Below, piece after piece: positions 35,608 through 44,824 of a stretch of 64,000 nt of DNA. A program made the position numbers and the translations under genes. This stretch comes from Bacteroidota bacterium (GTDB lineage: Bacteria > Bacteroidota > Bacteroidia > Bacteroidales > F082). The stretch's first letter is position 1, and each line of letters begins with the position of its first letter. Below the pieces are notes generated by a model that had not been told where the DNA came from, searched no databases, and worked only from the letters and a program-made list of their open reading frames with translations. Location of the stretch: NCBI GenBank assembly GCA_020444415.1, contig JAHLLA010000004.1, positions 1 to 64,000 on the forward strand. Direction: 5' to 3'.

Positions 35608-37308
35608 CTAACTGATCTTATTCCCGGTCTTTAATAATGTTAACAAGTGGAATAGTGACTCCCTGGATAATTCATTTACAATAAGTTTCTGGTTGAAAAA
35701 TGCGTCATGCCTATTTCCGAGGAGCTCATCTTTAATTCTACCCGGCATTTCTTCTGTATCATGAATATTTCTTTTTCCTTTCGGCAGTATTGGCTTGATA
35801 TGCTGTTTGATTTGTTGCCTGAAAAGCAGGTTTGTAAGTTGGCCTGTTTGATGAATAGGGAAGCCCCAATTGGCATTGGTAATTTTATTTAATTCAGGAT
35901 GAACAAGTTGCGTGAACAACCTGTACAATTTAAAGTTTTTCTTTTTCCTTTCATCTATGGAATGTACCATTTGAAAAAAACCGGGATGATAGTAAGGTGA
36001 CGTACTCCAGATATATTGACGGTTTCGGTCTTCACCCTCAAACAGCCAGTTTTTGGTTCGCTCGAAAATAAGAAAATGTTTGTAATTCAAATCCTGGCTT
36101 GGATAACCATATCCATTCAGATGTGCTCTCATTTCTTGTTCGTTAATAGCCATATCGAAATTGAATATTTGACTGCAAACTCTAGCCGAAGTCACTTCAT
36201 TTCTTTGTAATATCTGGGACGCTAAATCCTTCTGAAATAAATGCTTTTCAGGAAATAAATAAGCCAGGGTTTTATCTCCACCGTCACCTGTCAGCATAAC
36301 ATCGTATTGTTGAGCCATACTTTTTAAAAACGGGATGATAAAAGCCATACCCAGGTAGTTCATACCATATTTAGCATTTATTAATTCATCAAAATATCCG
36401 GGCGACCATTCTTGCAGTTCAGTTAATCCGAATTGTGTGTCGTATAAAGAACAAAGCTTTTTTACAACTGCCACATCCGATTCGATAATTGCATTTTTAT
36501 ACAGAAAACTTTCATAAGCAACGTTTTTTTTCTGTTTTTCAATTTCACCCATAATGATCCTTGAATCGAGGCCACCGCTTAATGAAAGCACCGGATTCGT
36601 GCTCATTTCCAGCCTATGTTGAACAGCTTGTTGAAATATTTCGTACAATGCCTCTTCCTGTTTTTTTACTTCCCTCCCCGCTTCCTGCCATTCTTTTAAG
36701 GAAATGGTTTGGCTTTGTATATGGATTCCCCCATTCAATTCCATGGTGCTTGAAGGTGGCAAGCGGTAAAGGTTTTTGAAAAGCGTTCTCTTTCCCAGGG
36801 GATAACCCAATCTCATGTACTCATATATGCCCTGCTCACTGAATTCAATTTTTTCTGTTAATATGTGTACCAGGTTGATATCACGGCTTAATATAAAGTA
36901 CCCAGAATGTGAATAATAAACAGGCAGTCGCCCGAGGAAATCATTCACAACAACAACTTTAGCTTTAATTTTATCAAACAGATAAATAATAAATTCACCA
37001 TCCAGTTTTCTCAGGTACGATAAACTGGCCTCTTTTTTTTGAGGATGGAGCAAGCCATGAATATGTGTTTTAAAAACTTCATCTTTTAAAATATCCGGCC
37101 TGTAAATTTTTCCTTCTACCAGTAGCATATAATCCGGCTGTTCAATGCGGTAAACCGGATATTTTTCATGGCCTTTTTTTAAAATAATTAACTCTTTTTC
37201 CTTCAACAGTACGCTCACTTCCGGCAGTTTCTCAATAGCAGCTTCCGTGCTCTTTATAAGTGCAGTAGCTATCTGTCCCTGCTGGTAAATGAGTGTAATT
37301 CCTGCCAT
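35608..37308 (-). CDS. Asparagine-synthetase-like protein lacking the glutaminase Cys
   Basis: A 566-residue protein with an N-terminal Ntn-like domain (about 1-200) and a C-terminal synthetase domain containing the PP-loop LSLSGGLDSRIIMGE near 245 and TGDGGDKTLAY. In true AsnB the second residue is the nucleophilic Cys. Here the start is MAGITLIYQQ, so Cys2 is replaced by Ala and glutamine hydrolysis is unlikely. The family could still activate a carboxylate with ATP, as beta-lactam synthetase or surface-glycan amidating relatives do. It closes the polysaccharide group (convergent with the flippase). Its acceptor is unknown. Confidence 0.8.
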   Translation of the reverse strand: MAGITLIYQQGQIATALIKSTEAAIEKLPEVSVLLKEKELIILKKGHEKYPVYRIEQPDYMLLVEGKIYRPDILKDEVFKTHIHGLLHPQKKEASLSYLRKLDGEFIIYLFDKIKAKVVVVNDFLGRLPVYYSHSGYFILSRDINLVHILTEKIEFSEQGIYEYMRLGYPLGKRTLFKNLYRLPPSSTMELNGGIHIQSQTISLKEWQEAGREVKKQEEALYEIFQQAVQHRLEMSTNPVLSLSGGLDSRIIMGEIEKQKKNVAYESFLYKNAIIESDVAVVKKLCSLYDTQFGLTELQEWSPGYFDELINAKYGMNYLGMAFIIPFLKSMAQQYDVMLTGDGGDKTLAYLFPEKHLFQKDLASQILQRNEVTSARVCSQIFNFDMAINEQEMRAHLNGYGYPSQDLNYKHFLIFERTKNWLFEGEDRNRQYIWSTSPYYHPGFFQMVHSIDERKKKNFKLYRLFTQLVHPELNKITNANWGFPIHQTGQLTNLLFRQQIKQHIKPILPKGKRNIHDTEEMPGRIKDELLGNRHDAFFNQKLIVNELSRESLFHLLTLLKTGNKIS

Positions 37309-37395
37309 AGAATTCTTGAAATCGCAATGAATCTCAAAAATACATTATTTTGATTTGGTATTATTTATACTTTTAGCAATTAAAAACTAAGAAAA

Positions 37396-37587
37396 ATGAA
37401 GAAGAACATCGGAAGTATTGACAAAATAGTTCGAATTATCATTGCAATCATCATTGCGGCCTTAGGATTTTACTACCAGACCTGGTGGGGTTTGTTGGCG
37501 CTCATACCTTTGATTACCGTATTTACCAGTTTTTGTGGACTTTATCCCATTTTGGGGATCAATACCCGTAAAGAAAAAACTGATTAA
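37396..37587 (+). CDS. DUF2892 small membrane protein
   Basis: A 63-residue protein with KKNIGSIDKIVRIIIAIIIAALGFYY and a second helix ending TSFCGLYPILGINT. This matches DUF2892, the transmembrane part of YgaP-type rhodanese proteins, here without the rhodanese domain. Such free-standing copies are common. It is a small inner-membrane protein of unknown role. The 210-bp region after it has no gene that I accept; it contains two copies of CCTTTGTTTAA (37721 and 37747) near the parE promoter. Confidence 0.85.
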   Translation: MKKNIGSIDKIVRIIIAIIIAALGFYYQTWWGLLALIPLITVFTSFCGLYPILGINTRKEKTD

Positions 37588-37798
37588 TGATAAAGAAAGG
37601 TCCAAACCACCCAATAAATTCCTAAAAAACAAAAATTGTCCGCCTGAACAAAGCAGAGACAAAAAGGACAAGGAGGTTCGTATGATGATGTCAATAAAAA
37701 TACCATCAAAACTCTGAAAACCTTTGTTTAACAAAGATTTCAACACCCTTTGTTTAAAAACTATTTACTGGGGCTGGTATTCCTGCTTCTTAAGTTTC

Positions 37799-37806
37799 TA
37801 CTTTTG
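37799..37806 (+). promoter_or_regulatory. -7 element of parE, overlapping an in-frame GTG
   Basis: TACTTTTG is a full TAnnTTTG match. Its last base is the first base of an in-frame GTG (37806), so transcription would begin about 6 nt later, after that codon. This decides for the ATG at 37824 as the parE start. Confidence 0.65.
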
Positions 37807-37823
37807 TGGCAAAATTGGGTGAA

Positions 37824-39680
37824 ATGTCGGCAGAATACACAGAAGACAGCATACGATCGTTAGACTGGAAAGAACACATCCGGCTCCGGCCAGGTATGTA
37901 CATAGGTAAATTGGGTGACGGTAGTTCGCACGATGATGGCATTTATGTGCTGATCAAGGAGATCATTGACAACTCTATTGACGAGTATGTGATGGGACAC
38001 GGAAAAACTATTGAAGTTACCATCAGTGATAAGGAAGTTACCATAAGGGATTACGGAAGGGGCATGCCCCTGGGAAAAGTGGATGAATGTGTAAGCAAAA
38101 TCAATACCGGCGCTAAATACGACTCAAAAGTTTTCAAGAAAGCCGTCGGGCTGAATGGCGTGGGATCTAAAGCGGTGAATGCCTTATCTTCTTATTTCAG
38201 AGTACAATCAATTCGTGAAGGCAAAACAAAAATTCTTGAGTATGAACGCGGCGCGGTAAAGAACGACTTCCCGATTGAAGCCAGTGACGAAAAACAAGGA
38301 ACCATCATCACTTTTATTCCTGATAGTGAGCTATTTGGAAATTTTCATTATTTGTTTGCATATATTGAAGAAATGCTCTGGAATAATGTATTTCTGAACA
38401 ATGGACTGACCATCATTTTTAACGGACAAAAAATGCAGGCAAAGAATGGCTTGCTTGATTTGCTCGAACATAACATCAATGGAAACGGTCCTGTAATTTA
38501 CCCTATTATTCATATAAAAGAAGATGATTTTGAATGTGCATTCAGTCACAGTTCAAGATCTTACAGTGAAGAATATTTTTCATTTGTAAATGGTCAGCAT
38601 ACCACGCAGGGTGGCACACACCAGAATGCTTTCAGAGAAGCGATTGTAAAAACAATACGTGAGTTTTTCAATAAAGATTTTGATACCAGCGATATTCGCA
38701 GCTCAATTATTGCAGCCATCAGTATTAAAGTTCAGGAGCCTGTTTTTGAGTCGCAAACAAAAACCAAACTCGGCTCGCAGCACATCGAACCAGGCGGACA
38801 AACCATCAGAAATTATATCCACGATATTATCAAGCGTAACCTGGATAATTATCTACATATCCATTCAGAAACCGCGGAAGCCCTTTACAAGAAAATTCTG
38901 CAGTCAGAAAAAGAAAGAAAGGATATGGCGGGTATAAAAAAACTGGCCCGCGAAAGCGTTAAAAAAGCGAGTCTGCACAATAAAAAGTTACGCGATTGCC
39001 GGTTACACCTCAACACCAACCACGAAAACCGGTTGGATACCACCCTTTTTATTACCGAGGGCGACTCAGCGAGCGGTTCTATTACCAAATCGCGGAATGT
39101 GCAAACACAGGCCGTTTTCAGTTTGAAAGGAAAGCCGCTGAATTGCTATGGGCTGAGTAAAAAGATCGTTTATCAAAATGAAGAATTCAACCTCTTGCAA
39201 GCGGCATTAAATATCGACGAAAGTATTGAAGACCTGCGGTATAACAATATTGTGATCGCCACCGATGCCGATGTAGATGGCATGCACATTCGTCTGCTGC
39301 TGCTCACTTTCTTTTTACAGTTCTATCCTGAACTGGTAAAAGCCGGGCATTTGTATATCCTGCAAACTCCTTTATTCAGGGTACGTAATAAAAAAGAAAC
39401 GATCTATTGCTATAATGAAACTGAAAGAGTGGAAGCACTGAATAAGTTAGGCGCCAACCCAGAGATCACTAGGTTTAAAGGCCTCGGAGAAATTTCACCT
39501 GAAGAGTTCAAACATTTTATAGGTGCTACCATTCGGCTTGATCCGGTTATCCTACGACGGGAATCGTCCGTGGCAGACACCCTTTCTTTTTATATGGGCA
39601 AAAACACTCCTGAAAGACAGGGATTTATTATCGAAAACCTAAGAATAGAAGAAGATATTGTTGAGCATATGGTGGCTTAG
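37824..39680 (+). CDS. parE: DNA topoisomerase IV subunit B (GyrB/ParE type)
   Basis: The ATPase subunit of topoisomerase IV, which decatenates daughter chromosomes. The 618-residue protein has the GHKL ATPase ([33 protein letters not shown]), the transducer domain, and a TOPRIM domain with [22 protein letters not shown] and a C-terminal [14 protein letters not shown]. It lacks the extra insert of proteobacterial GyrB. I prefer the ATG at 37824, as the promoter -7 element covers the upstream GTG at 37806. The usual partner parC does not follow; instead ttcA starts after 2 bp. Confidence 0.93.
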   Translation: MSAEYTEDSIRSLDWKEHIRLRPGMYIGKLGDGSSHDDGIYVLIKEIIDNSIDEYVMGHGKTIEVTISDKEVTIRDYGRGMPLGKVDECVSKINTGAKYDSKVFKKAVGLNGVGSKAVNALSSYFRVQSIREGKTKILEYERGAVKNDFPIEASDEKQGTIITFIPDSELFGNFHYLFAYIEEMLWNNVFLNNGLTIIFNGQKMQAKNGLLDLLEHNINGNGPVIYPIIHIKEDDFECAFSHSSRSYSEEYFSFVNGQHTTQGGTHQNAFREAIVKTIREFFNKDFDTSDIRSSIIAAISIKVQEPVFESQTKTKLGSQHIEPGGQTIRNYIHDIIKRNLDNYLHIHSETAEALYKKILQSEKERKDMAGIKKLARESVKKASLHNKKLRDCRLHLNTNHENRLDTTLFITEGDSASGSITKSRNVQTQAVFSLKGKPLNCYGLSKKIVYQNEEFNLLQAALNIDESIEDLRYNNIVIATDADVDGMHIRLLLLTFFLQFYPELVKAGHLYILQTPLFRVRNKKETIYCYNETERVEALNKLGANPEITRFKGLGEISPEEFKHFIGATIRLDPVILRRESSVADTLSFYMGKNTPERQGFIIENLRIEEDIVEHMVA

Positions 39681-39682
39681 CC

Positions 39683-40429
39683 ATGAGCACCAAATCTAAT
39701 CTTTCGAAGTACCAGATACGTCACATTGAATATGTAAAGAATCGTGTAGCGAAAGCTATTGGCACCTACCAGATGATTGACAAAAATGACCGGGTGCTGA
39801 TAGCCATTAGTGGCGGGAAAGATTCACTGGTTTTATTGGAAGCCTTGTCGGCACTAAGGAATTATAACTTTTTACAATTTGAACCGGAAGCCCTGCACAT
39901 TAACGTTGAAGATGTTTCGTACCAGGTTGACCGAGAAAAGCTTAAAAGCCTGGCCGCTGGTTTATCTGTAAAGTTGCATTTCAAAAATATTCAGGCCGGA
40001 ATTGAAAACCGGGGGAAAAAAACGCCCTGTTTCGTTTGTTCGTGGCATCGCCGGAAAGCCCTGTTTACATTTGCTGTTGAAAATGAATTTCAGAAAATAG
40101 CGTTTGGCCACCACATGGATGATGCGGTTGAAACTTTACTAATCAACATGGCATACCATGGGAACATTTCATCGTTGCCCGGCAAACTAACTATGTTCGA
40201 AGACGCCATTCAGTTGATACGTCCCCTCATTTTACTTACCAATAAGGATACCAGTGAGTTTGCTCATATCAGGAAATATCCACAATTAAAAGCCGAATGT
40301 CCATTCGAAGATAACACTTACCGGAAAACAGCAAGGGAATTTATAAAACAGCTTGAATCATTGCATCCAAATGCCAAAAGGAACCTTTTTAATTCAATGA
40401 TTAATATTGACAAAGAATATTTGCCTTAG
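39683..40429 (+). CDS. ttcA: TtcA-like tRNA 2-thiocytidine synthetase
   Basis: A 248-residue PP-loop ATPase that would thiolate C32 of tRNA. It has LIAISGGKDSLVLLEAL near the N-terminus, the CxxC pair in KTPCFVCSWHRRKALF and a third Cys (KAECPFED) in the position used to bind the Fe-S cluster. The HHMDDAVETLLINM segment is also typical of TtcA/TtuA relatives. It is 2 bp downstream of parE on the same strand, so it is probably co-transcribed with it, although no functional link is known. Confidence 0.87.
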   Translation: MSTKSNLSKYQIRHIEYVKNRVAKAIGTYQMIDKNDRVLIAISGGKDSLVLLEALSALRNYNFLQFEPEALHINVEDVSYQVDREKLKSLAAGLSVKLHFKNIQAGIENRGKKTPCFVCSWHRRKALFTFAVENEFQKIAFGHHMDDAVETLLINMAYHGNISSLPGKLTMFEDAIQLIRPLILLTNKDTSEFAHIRKYPQLKAECPFEDNTYRKTAREFIKQLESLHPNAKRNLFNSMINIDKEYLP

Positions 40430-40442
40430 AAGATAATAGCAT

Positions 40443-41282
40443 TTATTTGCCAGCCATAGGGATGAATTTATTTTCCTCTTCGGGAAAGAAATCATTTTTG
40501 TAGGGATCATAACGCCAGTAGGTTTCCGAACGTTTTCCGTCAGGTACATTTTCATCCAGGTATTTATTGAGAAGCATATCCATGGTATAGCTGGCGTATT
40601 TCCGGCCTAATAAGAAGGCAAAGTTGTAAAGTGCCTCTGTTTGAAGTGTATCAATATTATATACGAATCGCATCTGTCCAGCAAAAACATCGGCATGAAA
40701 ATCACCTTCAAAGTCATCTGTAATGATATCTGTAGCGAAATATAATTGTTCATTTTTACTATTGTCATCCACTTCTTTTAGTTCAATCCATGAATTAACA
40801 ACGATAGCATTCAAAAGAAAATCGTAATAATAATAGTGTCCGTATATATTCTGTCCAGCACGATAATCATATAAAGTTTCCTCAACTTCAATTTGCGCTA
40901 TATTCGCCACATAGGCGTTTGTATCCACATCGAGAAATGCCCGGGTTTGATCCTGGTTATAAACTTTATATCCCAGAGCAGCTAATTCTTTTTGGTAACC
41001 CAGTGTATAGTTTGCCAGGAAAAGTGAATCGTTAAGGTGCTGAAGATAATCGGAATGCACATACAGAACGGAATCAAATTTTGATTCATCAGTAATGTTT
41101 AAAGAATCAAGGATTTCTTTTTTTTGATTGACCTTGAAAATAAATTCTGCTGGAAAGACGAGGATGCTTCTTGTATTATTGGCCATCACGAAGTTGGCGG
41201 CCATCCGTTCTTCCACGGAGCAAGAAGCGGTCATTATCAGCGTAAAAGCCACCAAAATAATATTTCTAATTTGTAATTTCAT
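40443..41282 (-). CDS. Hypothetical lipoprotein
   Basis: A 279-residue probable lipoprotein (signal KLQIRNIILVAFTLIMTASC, then Ser-Val-Glu-Glu). I do not recognise a family. The mature part has an N-terminal ERMAANFVMANNTRSILVFPAEFIF and a C-terminal tyrosine-rich segment, mixed alpha/beta. The ATG at 41282 places the signal peptide at the N-terminus; in-frame starts upstream at 41291 and 41360 add residues without a signal-like character. It is 109 bp downstream of the propeller gene on the same strand and could form a unit with it. Confidence 0.7.
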   Translation of the reverse strand: MKLQIRNIILVAFTLIMTASCSVEERMAANFVMANNTRSILVFPAEFIFKVNQKKEILDSLNITDESKFDSVLYVHSDYLQHLNDSLFLANYTLGYQKELAALGYKVYNQDQTRAFLDVDTNAYVANIAQIEVEETLYDYRAGQNIYGHYYYYDFLLNAIVVNSWIELKEVDDNSKNEQLYFATDIITDDFEGDFHADVFAGQMRFVYNIDTLQTEALYNFAFLLGRKYASYTMDMLLNKYLDENVPDGKRSETYWRYDPYKNDFFPEEENKFIPMAGK

Positions 41283-41390
41283 CTTGAGCATTTTCGGAAG
41301 TAAAAATAAAAAATCCATTGCTTGCAATGCAATATTTAATGAATTCAATTTAAACACCAATTTTCATACCATAACGGAAAATATGACATA

Positions 41391-42872
41391 TTATTCGCCT
41401 GATATGATGCTGATCCCTTTTTTCGTGACCGCCCAGATATTTCCTTTTGTATCTTCAAAAATATCATTCACTTCGTTATCGATAAGTCCATTTGCAGTTG
41501 TATAATGAGTCCATGATCCTTCCTGGTACTTGTATAAACCTTTTTTATCAGTTCCCATCCAAACAGCTCCATTTCCAACAACCAGCATATTTAATACTTT
41601 CCATTCTTCCGGTTCTTTTAAGGACAACCAACTTCCGTCCAAATATTGGTAAAATGATTTATTACTTACCAACCAGATATTCCCTGATTTATCCTTGGCA
41701 ATTTGATAATACTTTGCATCTTTAAGGCCTTCAGATTTCCCAAAATGTTTCCATGAGCCGCTTTTATCGTACAGCGATATGCCGTCGCTCGCGAATGCAA
41801 TGACATCTCCATTGTTCCATAAAAGTTTTTCGATGGTTCCTTTCAAGTGTGTTTTATGCTTATCAAAGGCAATGCATCTTCCATTTTCAATCAGGTTTAA
41901 ACCTGAAAAGCGAAGGTTATTTCTGGTGTAGGCCCATATTCTGCCATCCGGATCCTGCTCTAGATCATACACGGTTGCCCCACACAAACCCTGCTTCTTA
42001 GTTAGATCCAACCATTTATCGCCTTGCTGATAGCTTATTCCATACTCTGTAGCTGCCCAAACACGTCCTTCTTTGTCGATCATCAATTCTAATACTTTTC
42101 TTGAGACGATGTCTTTCTCATCATAATATATCCAATCAACGCCATCAAATTTATAGATGCCTTTTAAGGATCCTAACCACAAATTCTCTTCTTTATCCTG
42201 CAATATACCAGTATAATATCTCGGTATGCCCCGCCCGCTGTATCCTGCAGTACCTGCTACATCTTCATTAAATTTATACCAGTTGATGTCATTATACATT
42301 TCCACTGTGCCACTCAGAAACGAAAATTTTATTTCTGAAATATCACTAAAATTCTTAAAGTATTCTAGCATTACCCATACCCATCCCCTGCTATCTTCAT
42401 AGAAATCCATAGCAGTAAAGTTCTCAATTTCAGTTTCTGCAAAAACTATCCAGTAGTCACGGTTATAAAGGAATATTTTGTCTATTACGCTTACCCATAT
42501 TCGGCTTTTGCTATCTTCAAAAATAGTCTCGATCCGGCCAAGGATTTCGGGTTTTCCGGTTTTGGTGTCTTCTATTGAGGTAATTGAATACCATTTTGAT
42601 CCTGCGTAGGCATTTAAACCATCGTTGGTACCTATCCAAACAATGCCTTTCGAGTCGACATAGGTGCAGGTGACCGTTATCGACGTTAATCCTTCATCTT
42701 TTGTTATGTTTTTTACCTGGCCAATTGCATGAGCAGGAAAGATGGCTAATATTAGCAGGCAAAATACGAGATATCTGACCCTTCTGAGCCATTTAAAAGT
42801 GTGACTGATTCCGAATGCTGGCATTATTCTCAGGGAACTGACAGTTCTAAATAGATTTACTATAGAGTTCAT
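41391..42872 (-). CDS. Exported two-component-regulator-type propeller protein without kinase
   Basis: A 493-residue protein with a signal segment near residues 32-51 (YLVFCLLILAIFPAHAIGQ) and many Reg_prop repeats with the pattern D-x-x-G-x-x-W-V/A-x-T/S (SKGIVWIGTNDGLNAY, DKEENLWLGSLKGIYKF, DKEGRVWAATEYGISY, DTKGNIWAVTKKGISI). Such propellers normally form the periplasmic sensor of hybrid two-component systems. Here the chain ends after the propeller (IISGE), with no Y_Y_Y domain, membrane helix or kinase. It could be a free ligand-binding subunit or a remnant of a hybrid sensor. The start may be the internal ATG at residue 17. Confidence 0.82.
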   Translation of the reverse strand: MNSIVNLFRTVSSLRIMPAFGISHTFKWLRRVRYLVFCLLILAIFPAHAIGQVKNITKDEGLTSITVTCTYVDSKGIVWIGTNDGLNAYAGSKWYSITSIEDTKTGKPEILGRIETIFEDSKSRIWVSVIDKIFLYNRDYWIVFAETEIENFTAMDFYEDSRGWVWVMLEYFKNFSDISEIKFSFLSGTVEMYNDINWYKFNEDVAGTAGYSGRGIPRYYTGILQDKEENLWLGSLKGIYKFDGVDWIYYDEKDIVSRKVLELMIDKEGRVWAATEYGISYQQGDKWLDLTKKQGLCGATVYDLEQDPDGRIWAYTRNNLRFSGLNLIENGRCIAFDKHKTHLKGTIEKLLWNNGDVIAFASDGISLYDKSGSWKHFGKSEGLKDAKYYQIAKDKSGNIWLVSNKSFYQYLDGSWLSLKEPEEWKVLNMLVVGNGAVWMGTDKKGLYKYQEGSWTHYTTANGLIDNEVNDIFEDTKGNIWAVTKKGISIISGE

Positions 42873-42934
42873 TGATAAAAGTAATGGTTGCGACTATAAA
42901 AATAATAAAAATCAGATGAAAATGAAAAACCCGC

Positions 42935-43825
42935 TCAGCCAATGGCCATATCTTCATTGAATTTTAACCTGGGTGGTTTACTTCCATTCTCGATACCTTC
43001 GATAAATGTATTTACCAGATCGCGAATCTCATCGTGGTATCCACCTTCAAGCACAGCAAATACTGGTATTTTCCGGAAAGCTTTTTTGAGTTTATAGGCA
43101 CATTCATAATAGGCATGTTTGGTATATTTTAAGCCCATGAGCATATCATGTTCGTAACCATCAAAGCCCGCCGATACAGCTATAACATCAGGTTTGAACT
43201 GTTTGGCAAGCTGAATGGTTTTATCTACCTTGTCAAGAAATTCCTTATCGCCCATTCCGGCTTCCATAGGGAAATTATAGTTAAATCCGTGGCCTTTACC
43301 TTTTCCTGTCTCAATAATGAATCCTGTATGTGGATACATTCCTTCCTGGTGGATGGAACAAAAAAGCACCTCTTTACTATTGTAAAAAATATCCTGTGTG
43401 CCATTACCGTGATGGGCATCAATATCAAGTATAAATACCCGTTTGCCTTCATTTACCAGCTTTTGCGCGGCAATGGCAATATTATTGAAGAGACACAATC
43501 CTGTGGCTGTTTCTTTTCCTGCATGATGCCCTGGTGGGCGAACTACGGCAAAATCACCATTTTCCGAAGCTTTCACGGTCAAGCCTACAGCCAGGCAGGC
43601 ATCTTCATAACTGATATTTGACAACTGCACTTCTGCTAAAAATTCACCTGCAAAGCAAGCCTGCTTAATGCGGTAACGGTAATCTTCAGGATGTACGAGC
43701 TTTATCCATTGTTCACCGTTTACATTTGTATCCGTAATATCAGTAAAATCTTTAATTCGATAAGCCCCCTCAGCCTGGCAATCAGCATTGTGTAAAAGAA
43801 ATTTTTTATTAAACAGGATTTTCAT
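42935..43825 (-). CDS. Histone-deacetylase-superfamily deacetylase
   Basis: A 296-residue zinc deacetylase of the class II HDAC/acetylpolyamine amidohydrolase type. The active site shows RPPGHHAGKETATGLCLFNN (paired His), LDIDAHHGNGTQDIFY (Asp-x-His zinc ligands) and SAGFDGYEHD (zinc Asp), with GGYH at the end. Bacterial members remove acetyl groups from polyamines or lysines. The start is taken at 43825 (MKILFNKKF), since the upstream in-frame ATG at 43840 adds only five residues. A -7 element (TAACTTTG, 43843-43850) lies 18 bp upstream of that ATG. Confidence 0.92.
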   Translation of the reverse strand: MKILFNKKFLLHNADCQAEGAYRIKDFTDITDTNVNGEQWIKLVHPEDYRYRIKQACFAGEFLAEVQLSNISYEDACLAVGLTVKASENGDFAVVRPPGHHAGKETATGLCLFNNIAIAAQKLVNEGKRVFILDIDAHHGNGTQDIFYNSKEVLFCSIHQEGMYPHTGFIIETGKGKGHGFNYNFPMEAGMGDKEFLDKVDKTIQLAKQFKPDVIAVSAGFDGYEHDMLMGLKYTKHAYYECAYKLKKAFRKIPVFAVLEGGYHDEIRDLVNTFIEGIENGSKPPRLKFNEDMAIG

Positions 43826-43842
43826 GATACATGAATTCAATA

Positions 43843-43850
43843 CAAAGTTA
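43843..43850 (-). promoter_or_regulatory. Candidate -7 element of the deacetylase gene
   Basis: TAACTTTG on the minus strand is a full TAnnTTTG match. It also speaks against the longer N-terminus from 43840, which would begin only 3 bp downstream of it. Confidence 0.5.
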
Positions 43851-43919
43851 AAATTTTAAGGATATGAATTATGGGAATTGTATTATTTTTAAAAGTTTAA
43901 AATACTTGATAAAGTGACT

Positions 43920-44696
43920 ATGAAAACTGCTATGATTACCGGGGCAACAGGTGCTATCGGCATGGCTATTGCCACTCAGATGGCTAAAAAAGATTTTAAA
44001 ATTGTGTTTGTTGCTCGAAATGAATCCAAAGCCATACACCTTGTTGAATTACTGAAAAAAGAATCGCACAATAACCATATTTCATACTTGGTGGCAAATA
44101 TTTCGCGCAAAGAAGAAGTTACTTCCATAGCTGACCGTTGGGATGATCCCATTGATGTACTCATCAACAATGCCGCAGTAACACCACGACAAAGAGAAGA
44201 AACAGCTGAAGGCATCGAAATGCAATTCGCCACCAATGTATTGGGGTATTTCTGGATGATCCAATATTTCCTGCCCCATCTGAAAAAAGCAAAGGCAGCT
44301 CGGATTGTGAATGTGGCCTCGTACTGGGCTGGTAATCTTGATCTGGATGATCTCGAATTTAATCGCAGGCATTACGATAACGATACAGCTTACCGTCAAA
44401 GCAAACAGGCCGACCGTATGTTGACAGTTGCTTTTGCAAACCGGTTGAAGGATGATAATATTACCGTAAATGCTTGTCACCCCGGAGATGTAAGATCAAC
44501 TTTAGCAAGTAATTTGGGATATGGAGGTCATGAATCACCTGATCAGGGTGCTGCTACACCGGTTTGGTTATCCAATTCAAGTGAGGTTGAGGGTATTACT
44601 GGTAAGTATTTTGAGCATCTGCAAGTAACAAACTGCCAGTTCAGTCAGGCTCAAAATGCCATCGAAACTCTTTTTGATATTTGCAACGGGTATTAA
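43920..44696 (+). CDS. SDR-family NAD(P)-dependent oxidoreductase
   Basis: A 258-residue classical-type SDR resembling retinol-dehydrogenase-like members. Cofactor motif TGATGAIGMA at the start, INNAAV in the middle, Ser of NVASYW and the catalytic YRQSK. The segment CHPGDVRSTLASNLG is typical of the RDH-like group. It starts at the ATG at 43920; an in-frame GTG two codons earlier adds only Met-Thr. The substrate is unknown. It is divergent from the deacetylase gene and separated from the TPR gene by 128 bp. Confidence 0.9.
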   Translation: MKTAMITGATGAIGMAIATQMAKKDFKIVFVARNESKAIHLVELLKKESHNNHISYLVANISRKEEVTSIADRWDDPIDVLINNAAVTPRQREETAEGIEMQFATNVLGYFWMIQYFLPHLKKAKAARIVNVASYWAGNLDLDDLEFNRRHYDNDTAYRQSKQADRMLTVAFANRLKDDNITVNACHPGDVRSTLASNLGYGGHESPDQGAATPVWLSNSSEVEGITGKYFEHLQVTNCQFSQAQNAIETLFDICNGY

Positions 44697-44824
44697 TTGA
44701 GAACAGGCATTATTAATTGTATAAATTTTAGATATTCCCGGATTCCTATTTCTTCAAAATTCCTATATTTACGTGCCTGATTCTATGAAAATCCCTTGAC
44801 AAGCTGATATCTAACTAGTTTAGA

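Noticed and set aside
37462-37746. Open frame of 94 codons on the minus strand
   Set aside because: It overlaps the DUF2892 gene over most of its coding part, and its composition (Leu/Ser/Phe runs) is what the complement of a Lys/Asn-rich stretch gives.
37806-37823. GTG start extending parE by six codons
   Set aside because: The GTG is part of the -7 promoter element, and the ATG at 37824 precedes the conserved ATPase start.
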